64,000 nucleotides of DNA from Gnetum montanum (Eukaryota; Streptophyta; Gnetopsida; Gnetales; Gnetaceae). This document shows, one piece after another, positions 34,256 through 46,330 of this stretch; the stretch's first letter is position 1; every line of letters starts with the position of its first letter. A program made the position numbers and the translations under genes. The stretch is from contig MNCI01004659.1 in assembly GCA_015680685.1 (NCBI GenBank), forward strand, positions 39,122 to 103,121. The letters are read 5' to 3'. The notes below the pieces were generated by a model. It ran no database searches and was not told the origin of the DNA. It saw only the letters and a list, made by a program, of their open reading frames with translations.

Positions 34256-37200
34256 GATTAAGGTGAACATCAATTATGTAGATTCTTCCTAATCTTTGAA
34301 AAATTAGGGAGTGAGTAAGGCCTATTCTGCACAAGCTTGTATTTGCCATGAACTTTGCTTATGATGTTAAAAGGAAGTTCATGCCATAATGTATCACATT
34401 GCTTCTCATTTTCATTGTTGGTTGTCTTGGGTTTTTGTTCTTCATGGCTATGAGCTTCTTCTTGAAGCTCCACTTCAGACCCCTATTCTATGCAAGGGGA
34501 GCTATGTTTTCATCATGAATGATGATTTCACCTCCCTCGTAAGGAAGGTGAATTTCTTGATGGATGGATAAGGCAAAAACTTATACTTGAGCCAACCAAG
34601 GTCTTCTTAGGATCAAGTTGAACCCTAGTGTCTCTTCTACCACTAAGAAGTTTGCAATTATAGGAAATTGTTCTTTAGCTACAAAATTTAAGGAGATAGA
34701 CCCCTTAACTACAACTCTTGATCCAACAAAGGACTTAAGAGCTATGGTGGCCATAGGTTATACTTGCTCAATTAAGCCCAAGCATTCAATGATGGTGCAT
34801 GGAATGATGTTGGTTGTTGCTTCATCATTAACATGCATCTGATGTATTTTAAATTGTCCTATGTGTATGGTTATGAATAAAGGGACTATAGTCACCTTAA
34901 TATTCTAGGGATTAACTTTAATTTCACTATTACAAAATGTTAATGATGTTAACTTCTCCTCCCCTGATGAGGGAGGAACCATCACTACATGGATAGCTTC
35001 CTCGTTAGTAGGAATATCCTCATTAATAAGTATGGAGGTCAAAATTTTGACTAGCGCGATCGTGTGATGGAAGTCATGACCAAGTCATATAAGCTTAAGG
35101 TAGTATTCTTCTACTTTAGGAATTGCTTGACTTGGTCCATTGCATTGAGAAAGTTTTTATCATTGACCATGGGCTTGTCACCCTAGTTGTGCTTTACTTC
35201 CTCCATGCATCCCAAAAGGCAAACTTTAGCTTTAGTTTGTGGCTATTGTGGCTCTTTCTAGTTGTTTTGGTTGTGGACTTAGTATCCTCTCATGGCTTGT
35301 TGGTTCAAGAAGATGGGGTAGAGAAGGTCATAGGTATAACCAAAATAGGAGTGAGTTTCAGTGGGCCCACTTCCTTTCATGCTTCTAACTACTTCTCTCC
35401 CTTTTCATCAAGCTTTTGCTTATGCTTCTTCCCTTGTTTGGTTGTAACCCTTGGGTTGTCAATCATTGGCTGTAGGAAAGAGGCAGTAGCATTGGCCATC
35501 ACATGGGATTATTGTATAGTTGTTTGGGCTATAACTATTTGGGTTGTATAGGTTTGAGAGACTTTGATGACAAAATACTCTCTTGGAGGCATTCGTGATG
35601 GTACTCTCACAATGAAGGAAGGTCTTGAGATATGGGAAATCAAAGAAGCTCTTTCATTGTAGAGAAGTACATGGATCACAAATGATTCTCTGGTAGGTCT
35701 CCAGTTGTCATCGATGTTGAATGCCAAGAGAACATAGGGACTATCATTAGCATTCAAAGGGTCTTTATAGACCTACATTGACTAGTTTTGTGGACAAACT
35801 GGGTTAGAAGCATCTAAGACTAGTTCCCTCCTATCTATCTTCTTTTGTAGGTCATCCTTTAGCACAAGGTTGAAGTCTATATCATGACCAGGTAGTTAAT
35901 GATAGCGACAAAAGTAGTCTAACTTGATGTATTTAGGCAACTAAGGATCATCCTTTGTTGCCCAAGTAGGATCTTTGGCTATTTCACATAGTCACTCATG
36001 TTTCTTTCTAGTGGCTTTGGTCATTTGTTTATGTTGCTTGTCTACTTCTCAATAGTTGATCTAGTAACTTGGATGGTATTAATGGCAATGTAGCATATTT
36101 AGACCTATCCTTCCTTTTGCAATTAGTTCTATTTGTTGTTAGTGCATTAGTTCTAGAAGTTGAGAATTTGTTACTACAATCATTGGTGGGGGCCTTAGGT
36201 GGGTTGACCTTTCACCCTTAGTTCATGATCTTGTTTTCTTTGGTTACAGTTGCTATAGTGGTGTTGTTTTGTTTGCTCTTTTCTTTGTCTCTTTAAGTGT
36301 GTTGGTTTCTATATGGTATATAGGCCAAATCATGGCTAGCCTCTGCAACATCCCCTATGTTTTTAGTTTAAGAATTCTTGGCTAAAAGACTGGATCAAGG
36401 TAGTAGAATTTAGACTTGATAAAGTCATTAACTTCTTCCTTGAATATGGCTAACAAGTGGGCTTCAACTATGGGCTCTGGTAGTTTACTTAGTAGTTCAC
36501 TCTACAACTGAATGAATTTTTGTATAGGTTCTAAGGGTCCTTTCTTGACTTTCATGAGTTGCTTAAGTGTTGTGTTAGGCTTCAAGTCATACTAGAAGTG
36601 ATTAACAAAATAGGCTACTAATTCTTCCAGAGAGGATATAGACCCTTTTGGAAATGTGTGATACTAATTGAGTGCTTTCCCAGTTAAAGACATAGGAAAA
36701 ATCCTCATGATGGTATGAGGCCATGGATATAAGGGCAAACATTTTGATCGAAAGGTAATAACATGACCATTAGAATCACCTTCTTCATTATATTTGATGA
36801 ATTGTGGAATGGTGACACCAAGAGGAAGTCTCAAGGGTGGGACTATACTACTTATGGGATTATCCTAGTAGAAGTCCATAATCTTGATGGTTTGTGTGGT
36901 AGAGCCATTAAGCTTCTTCAATTCCTCTGTTAGGTCTTGGATCATTTGGAAGGCTTGATCCAAGCCTTGCAATGATCCCATAGTTTGTAAGAATTGTACA
37001 TAAGGTTTTGGCATTTGTTGTGAGGCTTGTGGCCTTATTATTGGTTGCATGATAAAAGGAAAAGGTTGAACTATGATTGTGGTTTGTGGGCCAAACAAAG
37101 AAAAAGATCTACATGTTGATACTTGAAGCACAAATAGGACAATGTGGTGTGTGACCCTTGCATTAATGGAGGCCTCATGGTGGACCTCATGTTAGTAGTT

Positions 37201-37883
37201 AAAGGATTTGTGGTGGTAAAAGCCACTGTTGATGGCTTTGTATATCGTGGCTATGTTGCAAATGACATTGATACACTATAGTTTGTTGTTTATGGCATTG
37301 ATTGAGTGTGATATGTAGCTACAACTAGTGTGGGATCTATCATAGCAGGGTGTAGAGGACTAGAAGATGGTGGCATCATGCCCATGGAGAAAACAAAGGC
37401 ATTAGGGAAAGTTTCTATGACATTGGGGGATGTTTGTTGGAATAGTCCTTCAAGGATGCTTTTAGGTTCAGATTCTACCCTAAATTCATCCTCCTCTTCC
37501 TATTATTCCCCAAAGGTAGGTTGGTCATTTTCCTCTTCTTTAGCAATCAATTGGGTTAGAATGCTAGAATAGACGTTGTTAAGGGGAATTTATTCATATA
37601 GGGAAGGGATGTACTCTTTTCCACCCCTATGTATGACCTCAAATTCCCTTTTGGCCTCAGCTTCAATTCATGGAATTAACATGCTTGCCTATATTTTAGC
37701 ATAAATGAAGTTATAATAATATTCATTTATGGCTACAAAATCAAGACTCTCCCCTTTGACTCTCAAAGATCACCTACACTCAATGATTGCAGGGTCTTTA
37801 GAATCATACACCCTCATAACTTGTTGGTTATGATCTTCACCAGTGAAGGTGAAGGGTAGTTTGGTGGATTTTTGAAAAGGCAT
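34256..37883 (-). pseudogene. RE4 gag-protease (broken)
   Basis: The likely start is the ATG at 37883 (MPFQKSTKLPFTFTGEDHNQ), about 1.08 kb after the 5' LTR. A Met/Pro/Thr-rich region leads to the segment 36865-37131 (MGSLQGLDQAFQMIQDLTEE). The capsid-like core follows (TTLKQLMKVKKGPLEPIQKF, about 36510-36580). A C..H....H block (FCRYH.LPGHDIDFNLVLKD) at 35860-35930 matches the Tat C..H....H....C motif with its last Cys replaced by Asn. The protease is at 34540-34850: the active-site region reads DEATTNII, so the catalytic DSG/DDG is lost, and the end reads FNLILRRPWLAQ then LSIHQEIH. A Glu/Lys-rich tail (34270-34473) precedes the cassette. Confidence 0.8.
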
Positions 37884-38963
37884 GGTTATAGTGCTGATAA
37901 GTCCTTAAGAATAGGCTACAAATGTTAAGATAGGAGTAAATTCTAGTAAATGAAATTCAAAAAATCTTAGAGAAAATGAAAATGGCAAAAAATGATATAC
38001 TTACTATAATTAGTAAGTGGGGATAAGGGGGTTTACCCCTTTACCAGAAATAGAATATTGTTAACATTGGCTTCACACCTCATTCAAAATGGCTTCCCAA
38101 GTGCCTCTATATTGGGTATGGTAGGGGGAAAAGAAGGGGGATGAGATAATAAAAATCTCACACCTTCTTATTCCAGCATTGGAGAGAGGAGGGAAAGTTT
38201 AAAGACTAAAGTGAAACTTGGCAGTTTCCAAAGATGGTTTTGGCAGGTTGCCAACTTTCACCAAAAATGAGGAAAAAGTAGGTTTAGTTGGTATGAAAAC
38301 CAATGTTGGTTTAGTGACAAAGATTATGGCAACAAAAATTACATGTTTATCAAGGCTTCCACACTAGCTTTACTCTAGGAATTCACAATAGATGTTGTGA
38401 AATTTCAAAACCCAAACCACTTGCAACTACTACACTAAGGTTTCTGTCATAGGGGGGAGGGAATGCCAACGTTGGATTCCTTAGGTGTTTTGGCTAGAAA
38501 ATGACTTTTAACTTGCAACAAAAGTAGATCTAGTTATAAAATTGGTTTCAAACTTCATCAATGTTNTTTTTCACTAAAATTGGTTCAAGATAATTGCTAA
38601 TTCTCTTAGCTTGGAAAAATGGGGGAAAGTCAACTCATGGATGAGTTAAACCACCCACTTTTAGAAGCTAGAAAATAAACCTTTGGCAATAAAAATAATG
38701 GGAAGAAAGAAATATCAACATTGGCTTTGGACTTTAAAATTCATAGCAAGTTCTATGAAAAGCCCAACCACCTACAACTTCCATGCTGTAGTTTTGGTCA
38801 CAAGGGGGGTGGGGGAGAGGATCGTGTGTTGTGGAAGACTAGCATTTATTTTTCAAGGGTTTTGGTTGCAAAAAATGAAGAAAAATCTTGCAAATGGCTA
38901 TGAAAATAATAGATCTAGCTATAGAATTTAGGTGAAGGCCCTACTTCTAACACTAAGAAAAAT
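37884..38963 (-). other. RE4 5' leader with an imperfect tandem duplication
   Basis: This 1.08-kb stretch between LTR and gag has no long reading frame of note. Two related units about 380 bp apart share CTTGCAACTAC...AAGG, then GGGGGGAGGG-type runs, then AGATCTAGTTATAAAATT (38528) against AGATCTAGCTATAGAATT (38911). Motifs like the cassette array (CACACTAG, CTTCCATGCT) also occur. No clear primer site could be recognised next to the LTR at 38963. Base 38566 is an N. Confidence 0.55.
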
Positions 38964-40571
38964 TGTTGCAACTAAAAACCTCAATTGCTGGAATGAAAAC
39001 CAAGGATCCCTAGTGCAAGTAGTTCCCAAACCCCAAATCCCCAAGGCCTCCATGATAAAAATGGAATTTAGGACACCCTAGTCAATCTAGCAAATCAATT
39101 AGGGACTTGGAAGATGTAAAACATGGAAATATAAATAGATCCAAATAATATAGAGATAATGAATTTAATTCTATTGAACACAAAACTCAAAACTTAAAAA
39201 TTTATTAAGAAAAGAATAAAGAATAAGTTAGAGAAATGTGTACAAATAGTGCTTGGATGAGCAAAAAGGGGATTTAGTTGTGCAAAAGTTCAAAGTCCAT
39301 TGAAGCCAAAATGATTTGCTCCATGATCTAAGTGCTAAGCCACTCTTGATGTTATTAAATCTTCCTTTGTTGTTGCAACCTTGGATTTACCAATGGGGTT
39401 GTTGCTTCGGGGGGGGGAGCGGGGGAGAGGGTGAGCAAGGTGGAATATTTGGATGCCAAGTTGCTCCATGGTGGGTTGGGAATCCCAGAAGTGCAATGTA
39501 ACACCAAAAATCCACCAAATCTCAAGACCTCACTACTTCCATGTTAGGGTTCAAGAGAATGCAAGTATGGCAACTTACAAGAGCTCTTGAGTGCCTAAAA
39601 ATGCCCCAAGTGTGGCATTGTATGTATGCAAATTACTTGTAAGTGTTGAATCTGTCAAAAACTACTAAAACTTGTCAAAAAATGTGGAACCCTTCAATGG
39701 TATTTGAGGTTGGCTTTTATAGGATCTTTGGGCCATGAATAGGACTACAAATTGGCTATGATTTGGTTGCAAATTGGATTTGAATTAGCTATAAAATGGC
39801 TGTAAATTGGCTAAAAATTTAGGTGGAATGAGTGACCAAATCTAGAGGATACTATACATAGTAAGTGCTTCCCCCATGGTCATTTCATTTACTATAAATA
39901 GTAACTAGGGCATACCTTCCACACTAGAGATGAATCTTCCACATTGAGCTCTCCACCTTGCTTGTTGAAGTGGCTAGTCAATGTTGAAGTGCATGGATTG
40001 ATGGATTTTGCTTCTTGTGGCTTCCATGTGAGGGGGAGAAATTTATAGGCTAGGGGGGAGGGGTGGGGAAAACGTTTTAGGCTAGGGGGAATGTTTTCAA
40101 GCTAGGGAGAAACTTTCCAAGCTAAGGGGAAAATGTTTCCAAGTTGGGAAAAGTTTCCAAATTGTGCATTTGGTCTCCAAGTTGAAGGGGGGGGGGGGGG
40201 TTTCCAAACCCTCAACCCTTCTAGGATAGGGATAGGTGAGATTTGCCCTTATAGGTGTTTCCAGCATAGAAAAATGTATACCCCTCATAAAACCCATCAA
40301 ATTTTCCTTTTTGGCATTCTAAAAGGCATTTTTGACCACCCCCTCCTTGCCCCCAATCCCAAATATAGATATTAGATAACTTTTTTCACTGGAGGAATGA
40401 GGCTTTTGCCACTTATAAGGCATTTTTTAGTTCCAAAAGTATAAAGTATGTGAAACTACCCATTGTGGGTTGCAATTTTCACATTTACAATGAAATCTTT
40501 CCTCAGGTTTCATGGGATGGAAGCTGCATGATGGAGATTGGTTACAACATGCAAAATTTTGTGGTGTTTCA
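38964..40571 (-). repeat. RE4 5' LTR (1608 bp)
   Basis: The left edge is TGTTGCAACTAAAAA and the right edge GTGGTGTTTCA. It aligns with 18868-20445 with many substitutions and small indels. The TATA box is at 39714-39723 and the G-rich minisatellite at 40028-40205, including a run of 13-14 Gs at 40187-40200. The ctttc duplication follows at 40572. Confidence 0.9.
39714..39723 (-). promoter_or_regulatory. TATA box of the RE4 5' LTR
   Basis: The minus strand reads CCTATAAAAG, aligned with the 3' LTR copy. It would start RE4 genomic RNA leftward. Confidence 0.6.
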
Positions 40572-41148
40572 CTTTCTTAACACTAAGATCTACTTGCATT
40601 GAAATTTCTACTAAATTTGACCTAGTTTCTAGTAACCCAAGGGCCTCTACAATGGCTTTAACCGAGTAGGACACTAAAATGTCCTTGATCTTGACCATTA
40701 AACTAGCCTGCCAATTATTCCAGAATAGGTATGTCTCTCCCATGTATCACTCATTGCTAGAAGTGATTATGGGCCACATGGGAAAGTTTTGCAATTGTGT
40801 TTTGACTTTTGGCAATGCGAACTCTAAGAAATGTCCAAAGTTTAATTCTTGGAGCATAGATTTTTGGACCTTCTTTTCTACAATTTACTCAAGGCAAGCT
40901 TCTATCATGGTAACCTCAAGGTTTGGTTTGGGTTCAGGTGCCTCATCTTGGTGAGATTGTTTTGTTGCAGTTGCTTCTAGAATTTGTCAGATAGATTCTA
41001 CTTCGGGCTTCTCTCGAAGAGGTCTCCTGGCATGGGTTTCTATTGCTTGTTCTTGGGCCTGTTCTTGGGCCCTTCCCATTCTTAGTTGTTTGTCCCTTGG
41101 TTGGGATGGTCCTCCTTCCAACACATGCATTCCTTTAAGTGCCATCTG
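40572..41148 (-). pseudogene. RE3 env-like ORF, 5' part (start to RE4 insertion)
   Basis: The likely start is the ATG at 41148 or just below (MALKGMHVLEGGPSQPRDKQ). Then come a Gln/Glu/Ala/Arg-rich stretch (MGRAQEQAQEQAIETHARRP), a Pro-rich stretch, and ALPKVKTQLQNFPMWPIITS. The segment 40572-40743 reads MGETYLFWNNWQ, VSYSVKAIVEALGLLE and ISMQVDLSVKK. RE2 matches with GGPS, WYLGETY, VSYSMKVIV and ETRKLW in the same order. The insertion of RE4 falls right after LSVKK, and the ORF continues at 18862. Two or three stops interrupt this half, fewer than in pol. Confidence 0.7.
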
Positions 41149-41594
41149 TGATTAAAACATAACCAAGGATTAACATATAATGTGTAACTTATGACCTTTA
41201 AGTACCTTATCTCATTGGGTAGTTACACTTAAGCTAAGCTTTGACCATGGAAGATTGATTATTTTATTATTATTTTAATGTTATTTCATTTACAATGTCA
41301 CTAGAGCTTGTTGGAATGGTTTTACTTTTATAAATATATTTTTTGATGTTAGTTTCTTAGTTAAACCTTTGTCGGAGTTAGAAAAAATTTTGAAAATTTT
41401 TTATTAAAAACTTAAGGTTTGTGGTCCCCATGACAAAGAGCTTATCTTCAGTAGCTACAAGGTCAAAGAATGAAGTGAATTAGACAAATGATTAGGAAGA
41501 TATGGCTCTTAGAATGTTCTAGGCTCTGAAAAATTGAAAAACTCTTGCCCCCCCCTCCCATCTTGGCTCAAATGTGAAAAATTGATAAGTATTT
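41149..41594 (-). other. RE3 leader between internal promoter and env-like ORF
   Basis: About 450 bases without a convincing reading frame. It includes CACATTTGAGCC (minus strand, near 41570) shared with RE2, a C run at 41551-41557, and AT-rich DNA. It is the likely 5' leader of an env-like transcript. Confidence 0.45.
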
Positions 41595-41700
41595 GCACGT
41601 ATATATAGACAATTTTTGCCTTGCTTTGATGAGGTCTTGTCAACGGGGTCTCGTCAATGAGTGGAATGCATATACGAGGTCCTATCGATAAATCTATTGG
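41595..41700 (-). promoter_or_regulatory. LTR-like internal promoter of RE3
   Basis: On the minus strand, CTATATATAC (41599-41608) follows repeated units: plus-strand TTGATGAGGTC (41627), GTCAACGGGGTC (41639) and CGTCAATGAG (41652), plus GAGGTCCTATCGAT (41675-41688). RE1's LTR U3 has GAGGCCCCATCGAC at 5713-5726, and RE3's own LTR has many GTCAATGAG/TTGATGAG units upstream of its TATA. This is the same arrangement as an LTR promoter, but between pol and the 3' ORF. Confidence 0.55.
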
Positions 41701-43330
41701 ACAAAATTTTCCACATTGAATATTTCAAAAATTATGAGGAGTTCAAACATGAAATTAGGGCCCATAGAGAACCAAAAAAGCTCTAAACATGATGAAATGC
41801 TAAAAGAGGGCTTGGAAATTAACAAAATTAGAGAAATTGATGGGAGAATTTTATTGGAGAAATGTCCTAAGGAGTGCATGGTTGGATGCAACCAATGGGG
41901 CACATGAAAGATTTGATCGCAGAAATGCCTAAGGATAAGGAACTTAATTAACCCAACCAAGGACATGCAAGTGGGTCCTCTCCATAGCAGGTACATGCCC
42001 TTTTTGCCCTTACATATCCTCAAACCAAGGAGTCTGTGGACTCCATAGTTGATTTATGGTTATGAAAAGTTAAGGACCGAACCCAGAAGAATCTACCTAA
42101 GAATTTTAACACTTCAAACTAAGACATGGAAAATTGATAGTGAGGTGCTTTATGGGAAGCATGGATGGATGAAAGAGAAGATGGAATGGAATTCCTAATT
42201 GTATTCACATCAAGTCCCTTATGGATCTTATGGTTAAATGACAAGATAAAATCCATCCTTAGTCTAGATTAGAACCAACCACTTTTAATGACTTCACATC
42301 AACACTCTAAGACCAGTCCACCCCCTCGAGACACAAGAATGCTTCCACAAATTAAACACTATACCTTATTAAGAAGTGAAGAGAAGTAGAAAGTGAGAAA
42401 GGGCCTTAGATAGAGGGGACCTTCAGGCATGGGTAACATGTCTTTCTAGTCCCATAATGAGTGCTTGTAGCTTGTTATTTTTTCTAAGGGGTTTGCTTTG
42501 AATTTCCATTGGTGCTTTTTTTTTTTTGGAGTTTTATGTTTTTATGATTTTTTGGATGGGAACCACATCATGCAAAGACTTATTAACTTCCTTTTATTGG
42601 TCAATGCAAAATAGTAAGAAATCCATGAAAACACTCATACACTCAAGTAAGTAGAAAGGCACAAAGCGCATTAAATCCCCTTGAAATCACATCCTTTTCA
42701 AACCACTTGAATCTTTCCCAAGTTTGGAAACTACCAAGATCACAAGTTTGTTCAAGTTTCATTAATGAAAAAGGGATCTCATATTTCCAAAACAAGGAAG
42801 ACCATAGAGTTTGTGGGTTAGTGGATGACATGGACTCACTACCTATTCCATGAAAAAGAAACTTTGTCTTAGTTATCAATATTAAAATTCAAAAATAGAA
42901 ACCAAAAATTAATAATCAAAAACATTAAGTACAAACCACCATTAGCAAATAGCCACAACATCAATGTGTCATGTTGATAATAAAGCAATTTTATTATAAA
43001 GCATTAATAAGAAAAATTCACATCAAAATAAAGTAAAATATAAAAGAAATTGTAAAATATTCAAGAAAGTTGTACTAATGATGTTGTAAAACAAAAAATG
43101 GAAAAATAACAAAATGTAAAAAAAAAAGATGTAAAATCAACAAGGTGTAAAACAAAAAGTATAAAACAACGAAGGTGTAAAATAAAGAAAACATAAAACA
43201 AAAATTATAAAAAACTGAAGAGCCACTTATATGGTTAGCAAGGATGGCCATCTCCCCCATGAGTAAGTGAAAAGGAGGAGATCCAAAAAATTGAGCAAGG
43301 TTGTCCATTCGATGAGGTGTTTCTTGCAAT
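41701..43330 (-). other. RE3 spacer after integrase, with A-rich tract at 43015-43200
   Basis: No domain was found. The tract at 43015-43200 consists of degenerate GTAAAACAAAAA-like units (T-rich on the element's sense strand) and matches RE2's T-rich tract at 9545-9800. Near 42430 the minus strand carries GACATGTTACCCATGCCTG, shared with RE2 near 10217. A T run is at 42520. Confidence 0.6.
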
Positions 43331-44500
43331 GGCTTACTTGGGCTTATGGAAAGGTTTAACTTGTTGCATGTTGACCAATTACTTCTTATTTGGGCTTTTA
43401 GGTTTGTAGATCAACATGGCCTTAGAAGGAAAGATTTCATAAATGATATAAGGACCTTCCCACAATTTTTGAAACTTGGTTCATCGTAGCACATGCATTA
43501 AGTTCTAATAGAGAACCTCATCTGTAGGTTAAAATCTCACTTTCCTAATTTTGAGGTCATGACATTTCTTATTGAATGCCTTGTGCACTTCATTTAAGGG
43601 TAGGACCACCAATCTATTCTCATTTAGCATGTTAAGGTTGATCAATCTTTCTTTTTGTCCTAGTCTAAGGTCAAGATATAGGTCATAGGCTATTGGAAGT
43701 GTATGGATCTTAGATTGAATTGAAAGAGTTGGTAATTTTCCATACACTAGTTCATAGGGAGATTAGCCTATAGGAAGTTTCCATGTTGAGCGGTAACTCC
43801 AAAGGGCATTGTTGAGTTTTGTGCTCTAGTTTCATCTTTTATGCTAATTTTTCTTGTTAATACCTTAGTGATTTCCCTATTGGTAACCTTTATTTGCCCA
43901 TTGTCTTGGGGGTGGTAAGGTGTTGTTAATTTATGTTCAACCCCTAAGCATTACATGAGCTTGCAAAAAGTAGCACTTGTAAAATGAGTACCATTGTTAG
44001 AAATTAGTGCACATGGCATCCAATCCTGTTTACAACATTCTATTGTACAAATTGAGTAGCAATGAAAAATGTATAGGCAATGACAGCTATTTCTTTTGCC
44101 CATTTTGTATAATAGTCAACAATGACTATTTTGTATGTCTTTCCATTCAACATGGGTGTGATGGGACCCATGAAGTCTATGCCCTAGATGTTGAAGGGTT
44201 CCAGTGGTTGAATCCATTACTAAGGATCCTCCATTTGAGTGGTCATCCCATCATCACATTGACAATGTTCACAAGAGCAGACAAAGTGGTGAGCATCCTT
44301 GAAGATTGTTGGCCAATAATATGCTACCATTAAGATCTTAATGGCCATGTGTCTCTCTACATAGTAGTCCCCATAAGGACCCTTGTGAGCATCTTTGAGA
44401 ACACGTAGTTGATTAACATCAAAAACATGCCAACGAACTAGGCTATCAGCGCACACCTTGTAAAGGTTTCTATTGAGCTCCATGAGGCATTTGGCCTAAT
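43331..44500 (-). pseudogene. RE3 integrase (broken, catalytic residues lost)
   Basis: The zinc-binding HHCC domain is at 44220-44483 (GPYGDYYVERHMAIKILMVA, then HHFVCSCEHCQ). The catalytic core begins with IDFMGPI and IVDYYTKWAKE (44090-44190). The second catalytic position reads SNNGTHF, where the family has DNG. The third reads GQIKVTNRE, where the family has Glu. So only the first acidic residue is kept and the enzyme would be inactive even if the frame were whole. The C-terminal block at 43529-43747 (AFNKKCHDLKIRK) fits the region after the core. Stops and shifts break the frame near 43750 and 44000. Confidence 0.85.
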
Positions 44501-46330
44501 GAAGAAACTATTGTTTCTTCCAATGTTCCAAGTCTTGTGACATCTCCCAAGTGAGAAGATAGGTGAGAATTCCATCATACCATGTAGGCTCATTGGGCAC
44601 TTTTTCATTTATTGCATCAACAAAGAGAATTTTATCATGGAACTGATCTAAAAGTAAACTCCTTTTTTTTATCCCATCGTAATCAAGACAAGTGATTAGT
44701 GGCCACATTCTTGGCCCATTTTTGATCTACCATTGTAAGATCAAATTCCTACAAGATCACAAGCATTTGTATGACATGGGGGCTCATTGTTGACTTGTTC
44801 ATCAAGAAGTGAACGACACTATGATTGATGTGCACAAACACCTTGTATCCAAGCACATAGTTCCTAAAATTTACCAAGGAATACACCACTACCATCAGCG
44901 CTTTCTCTATTATGGTGTAGTTAAGCTGTGCACCCATAATGCTTTGACTTACATAGTGGATGTAGTATGGATATTTCTGATCGTCTAATTGCATAAGCAT
45001 GGCTCCCAAGGCATAGTTTGATGCATCTATCATGATGTGAAATGGTCAAGAACAATTAGGTACTCGTAGAATTGGAGTTTCTACATGCTTCTCTTTAAGT
45101 TGTTGGAATGTCTTTTCGCATTTCTTGGTCCATACTAATAGAGCATCTTTCTTTGTCAATTCCACCAATGGTTTAGTGGTCTTAGAGAAATTATCTATGA
45201 GTCACCACTAGTAGCCATTGTGTCCAAGGAATTATTAGACATCTTTAAAAGTTTTTGGTTGGTGGGTTATTCCTTGTATGACCTTAATCCTTCTAGGATC
45301 CACCTCAATCCCTACTTCAGAAATTCTATTCCCCAACATAATACCCTCTTGGACCATCATATGGCTCTTTTGTCAATTGAGCCAAATTTTAGTCTCAATG
45401 CACCTTTTCAACACTTGATTAAGGTAATTCAAGGCTTTCTCAAACATAGCACCATGGGTGGAGAAGTCATCCATGAAGACTTCCATCCCACTACTAATCT
45501 GTTGCTAAAAAATGCTAAGGACAAGGTGTTGGAAAGTTGCAAGGGCATTGCATAGACCAAATGACATCTTTCTATATGCAAACGTTCCCCAAGGATTTGT
45601 GAGTGTATTTTTGGCCTAATGTTCTAGTGTGATCTAAATTTGGTTATAGCCACTATAACCATCCAAAAAGCTATAGAAATAATGCCCAAAAATAGTGTCC
45701 AACACTTGGTCCACAAATGATAAGAAAAAATGATCTTTGGTGGTTGCCATGTTCAATAGCTTGAAATCTATACACATCCTCCTACTTGCCATCTTTCTTT
45801 AACACAATCACAAGTGGGCTAACCCACTCACTATCCATAACTGGATAGATGAACCCTATCTTGAGAAGTTTTTTAATTTCCTCCTTGATAATCTACTTCA
45901 ATTTGATATTCAACCATTACTATAGATGTGATGCTGGCATATCCAAGGATCAATCCTAATGAGTTCAAGATATGACCAAGCAAAGGTTGTTGGCCATTTA
46001 TTAACCACATTTAACAACTTCTCTTTCTACTTAGGAGCAAGGTTGGAATTGATTATCACTAGCTTGCCATTTTTCAAAAATGCATACTCCATGCTGACTA
46101 GTAGAGTTTTCAACTTTAAGGGCTCATGTTTAAAATTTTCAAGAATTTCCAACTCTTCCCAATAAGTATCATCAGGTTCATCATTGGAGAGTTGGTGATG
46201 AACTTACTTCAGTTCATTCATGCCTTCAACATAGGCACTAGATAAGCTCTCAGATGATTCCATGCAAAGTGTGTTGCTTTCAAGATCACCTATCAACCAT
46301 TGGGTGCCCTCCTATTTGGTGGTTGCTACA
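44501..46330 (-). pseudogene. RE3 reverse transcriptase and RNase H (broken)
   Basis: RT shows the FLDGYSGYNQI region near 45635-45680 and the catalytic box as FMDD near 45465-45480 (FVDD in RE1), with both Asp residues present. RNase H at 44749-45033 reads IDASNYALGAML, QLNYTIIEKALMVVVYSLVN and VFVHINHSVVHFL. The RNase H tail and linker to integrase occupy 44508-44708. The N-terminal RT/protease linker extends to about 46330. Several shifts and stops are present. Confidence 0.83.

Larger units (their letters stand above)
18868..40571 (-). mobile_element. RE4: 21.7-kb Tat/Ogre-like Ty3/gypsy giant
   Basis: The two LTRs (18868-20445 and 38964-40571) are in direct orientation, with TG...CA ends on the minus strand and a perfect 5-bp duplication, ctttc (18863-18867 and 40572-40576). 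The minus-strand order is 5' LTR, long leader, gag-protease, a ~10-kb cassette, RT-RNase H-second RNase H-integrase, 29-bp minisatellite and 3' LTR. The second RNase H next to integrase (CTNNTAKYDGLI pattern) marks the Tat clade, which includes Ogre. Ogre elements are also very long and have an intron between protease and RT, which is where the cassette lies here. It inserted into RE3's env-like ORF. Confidence 0.9.
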
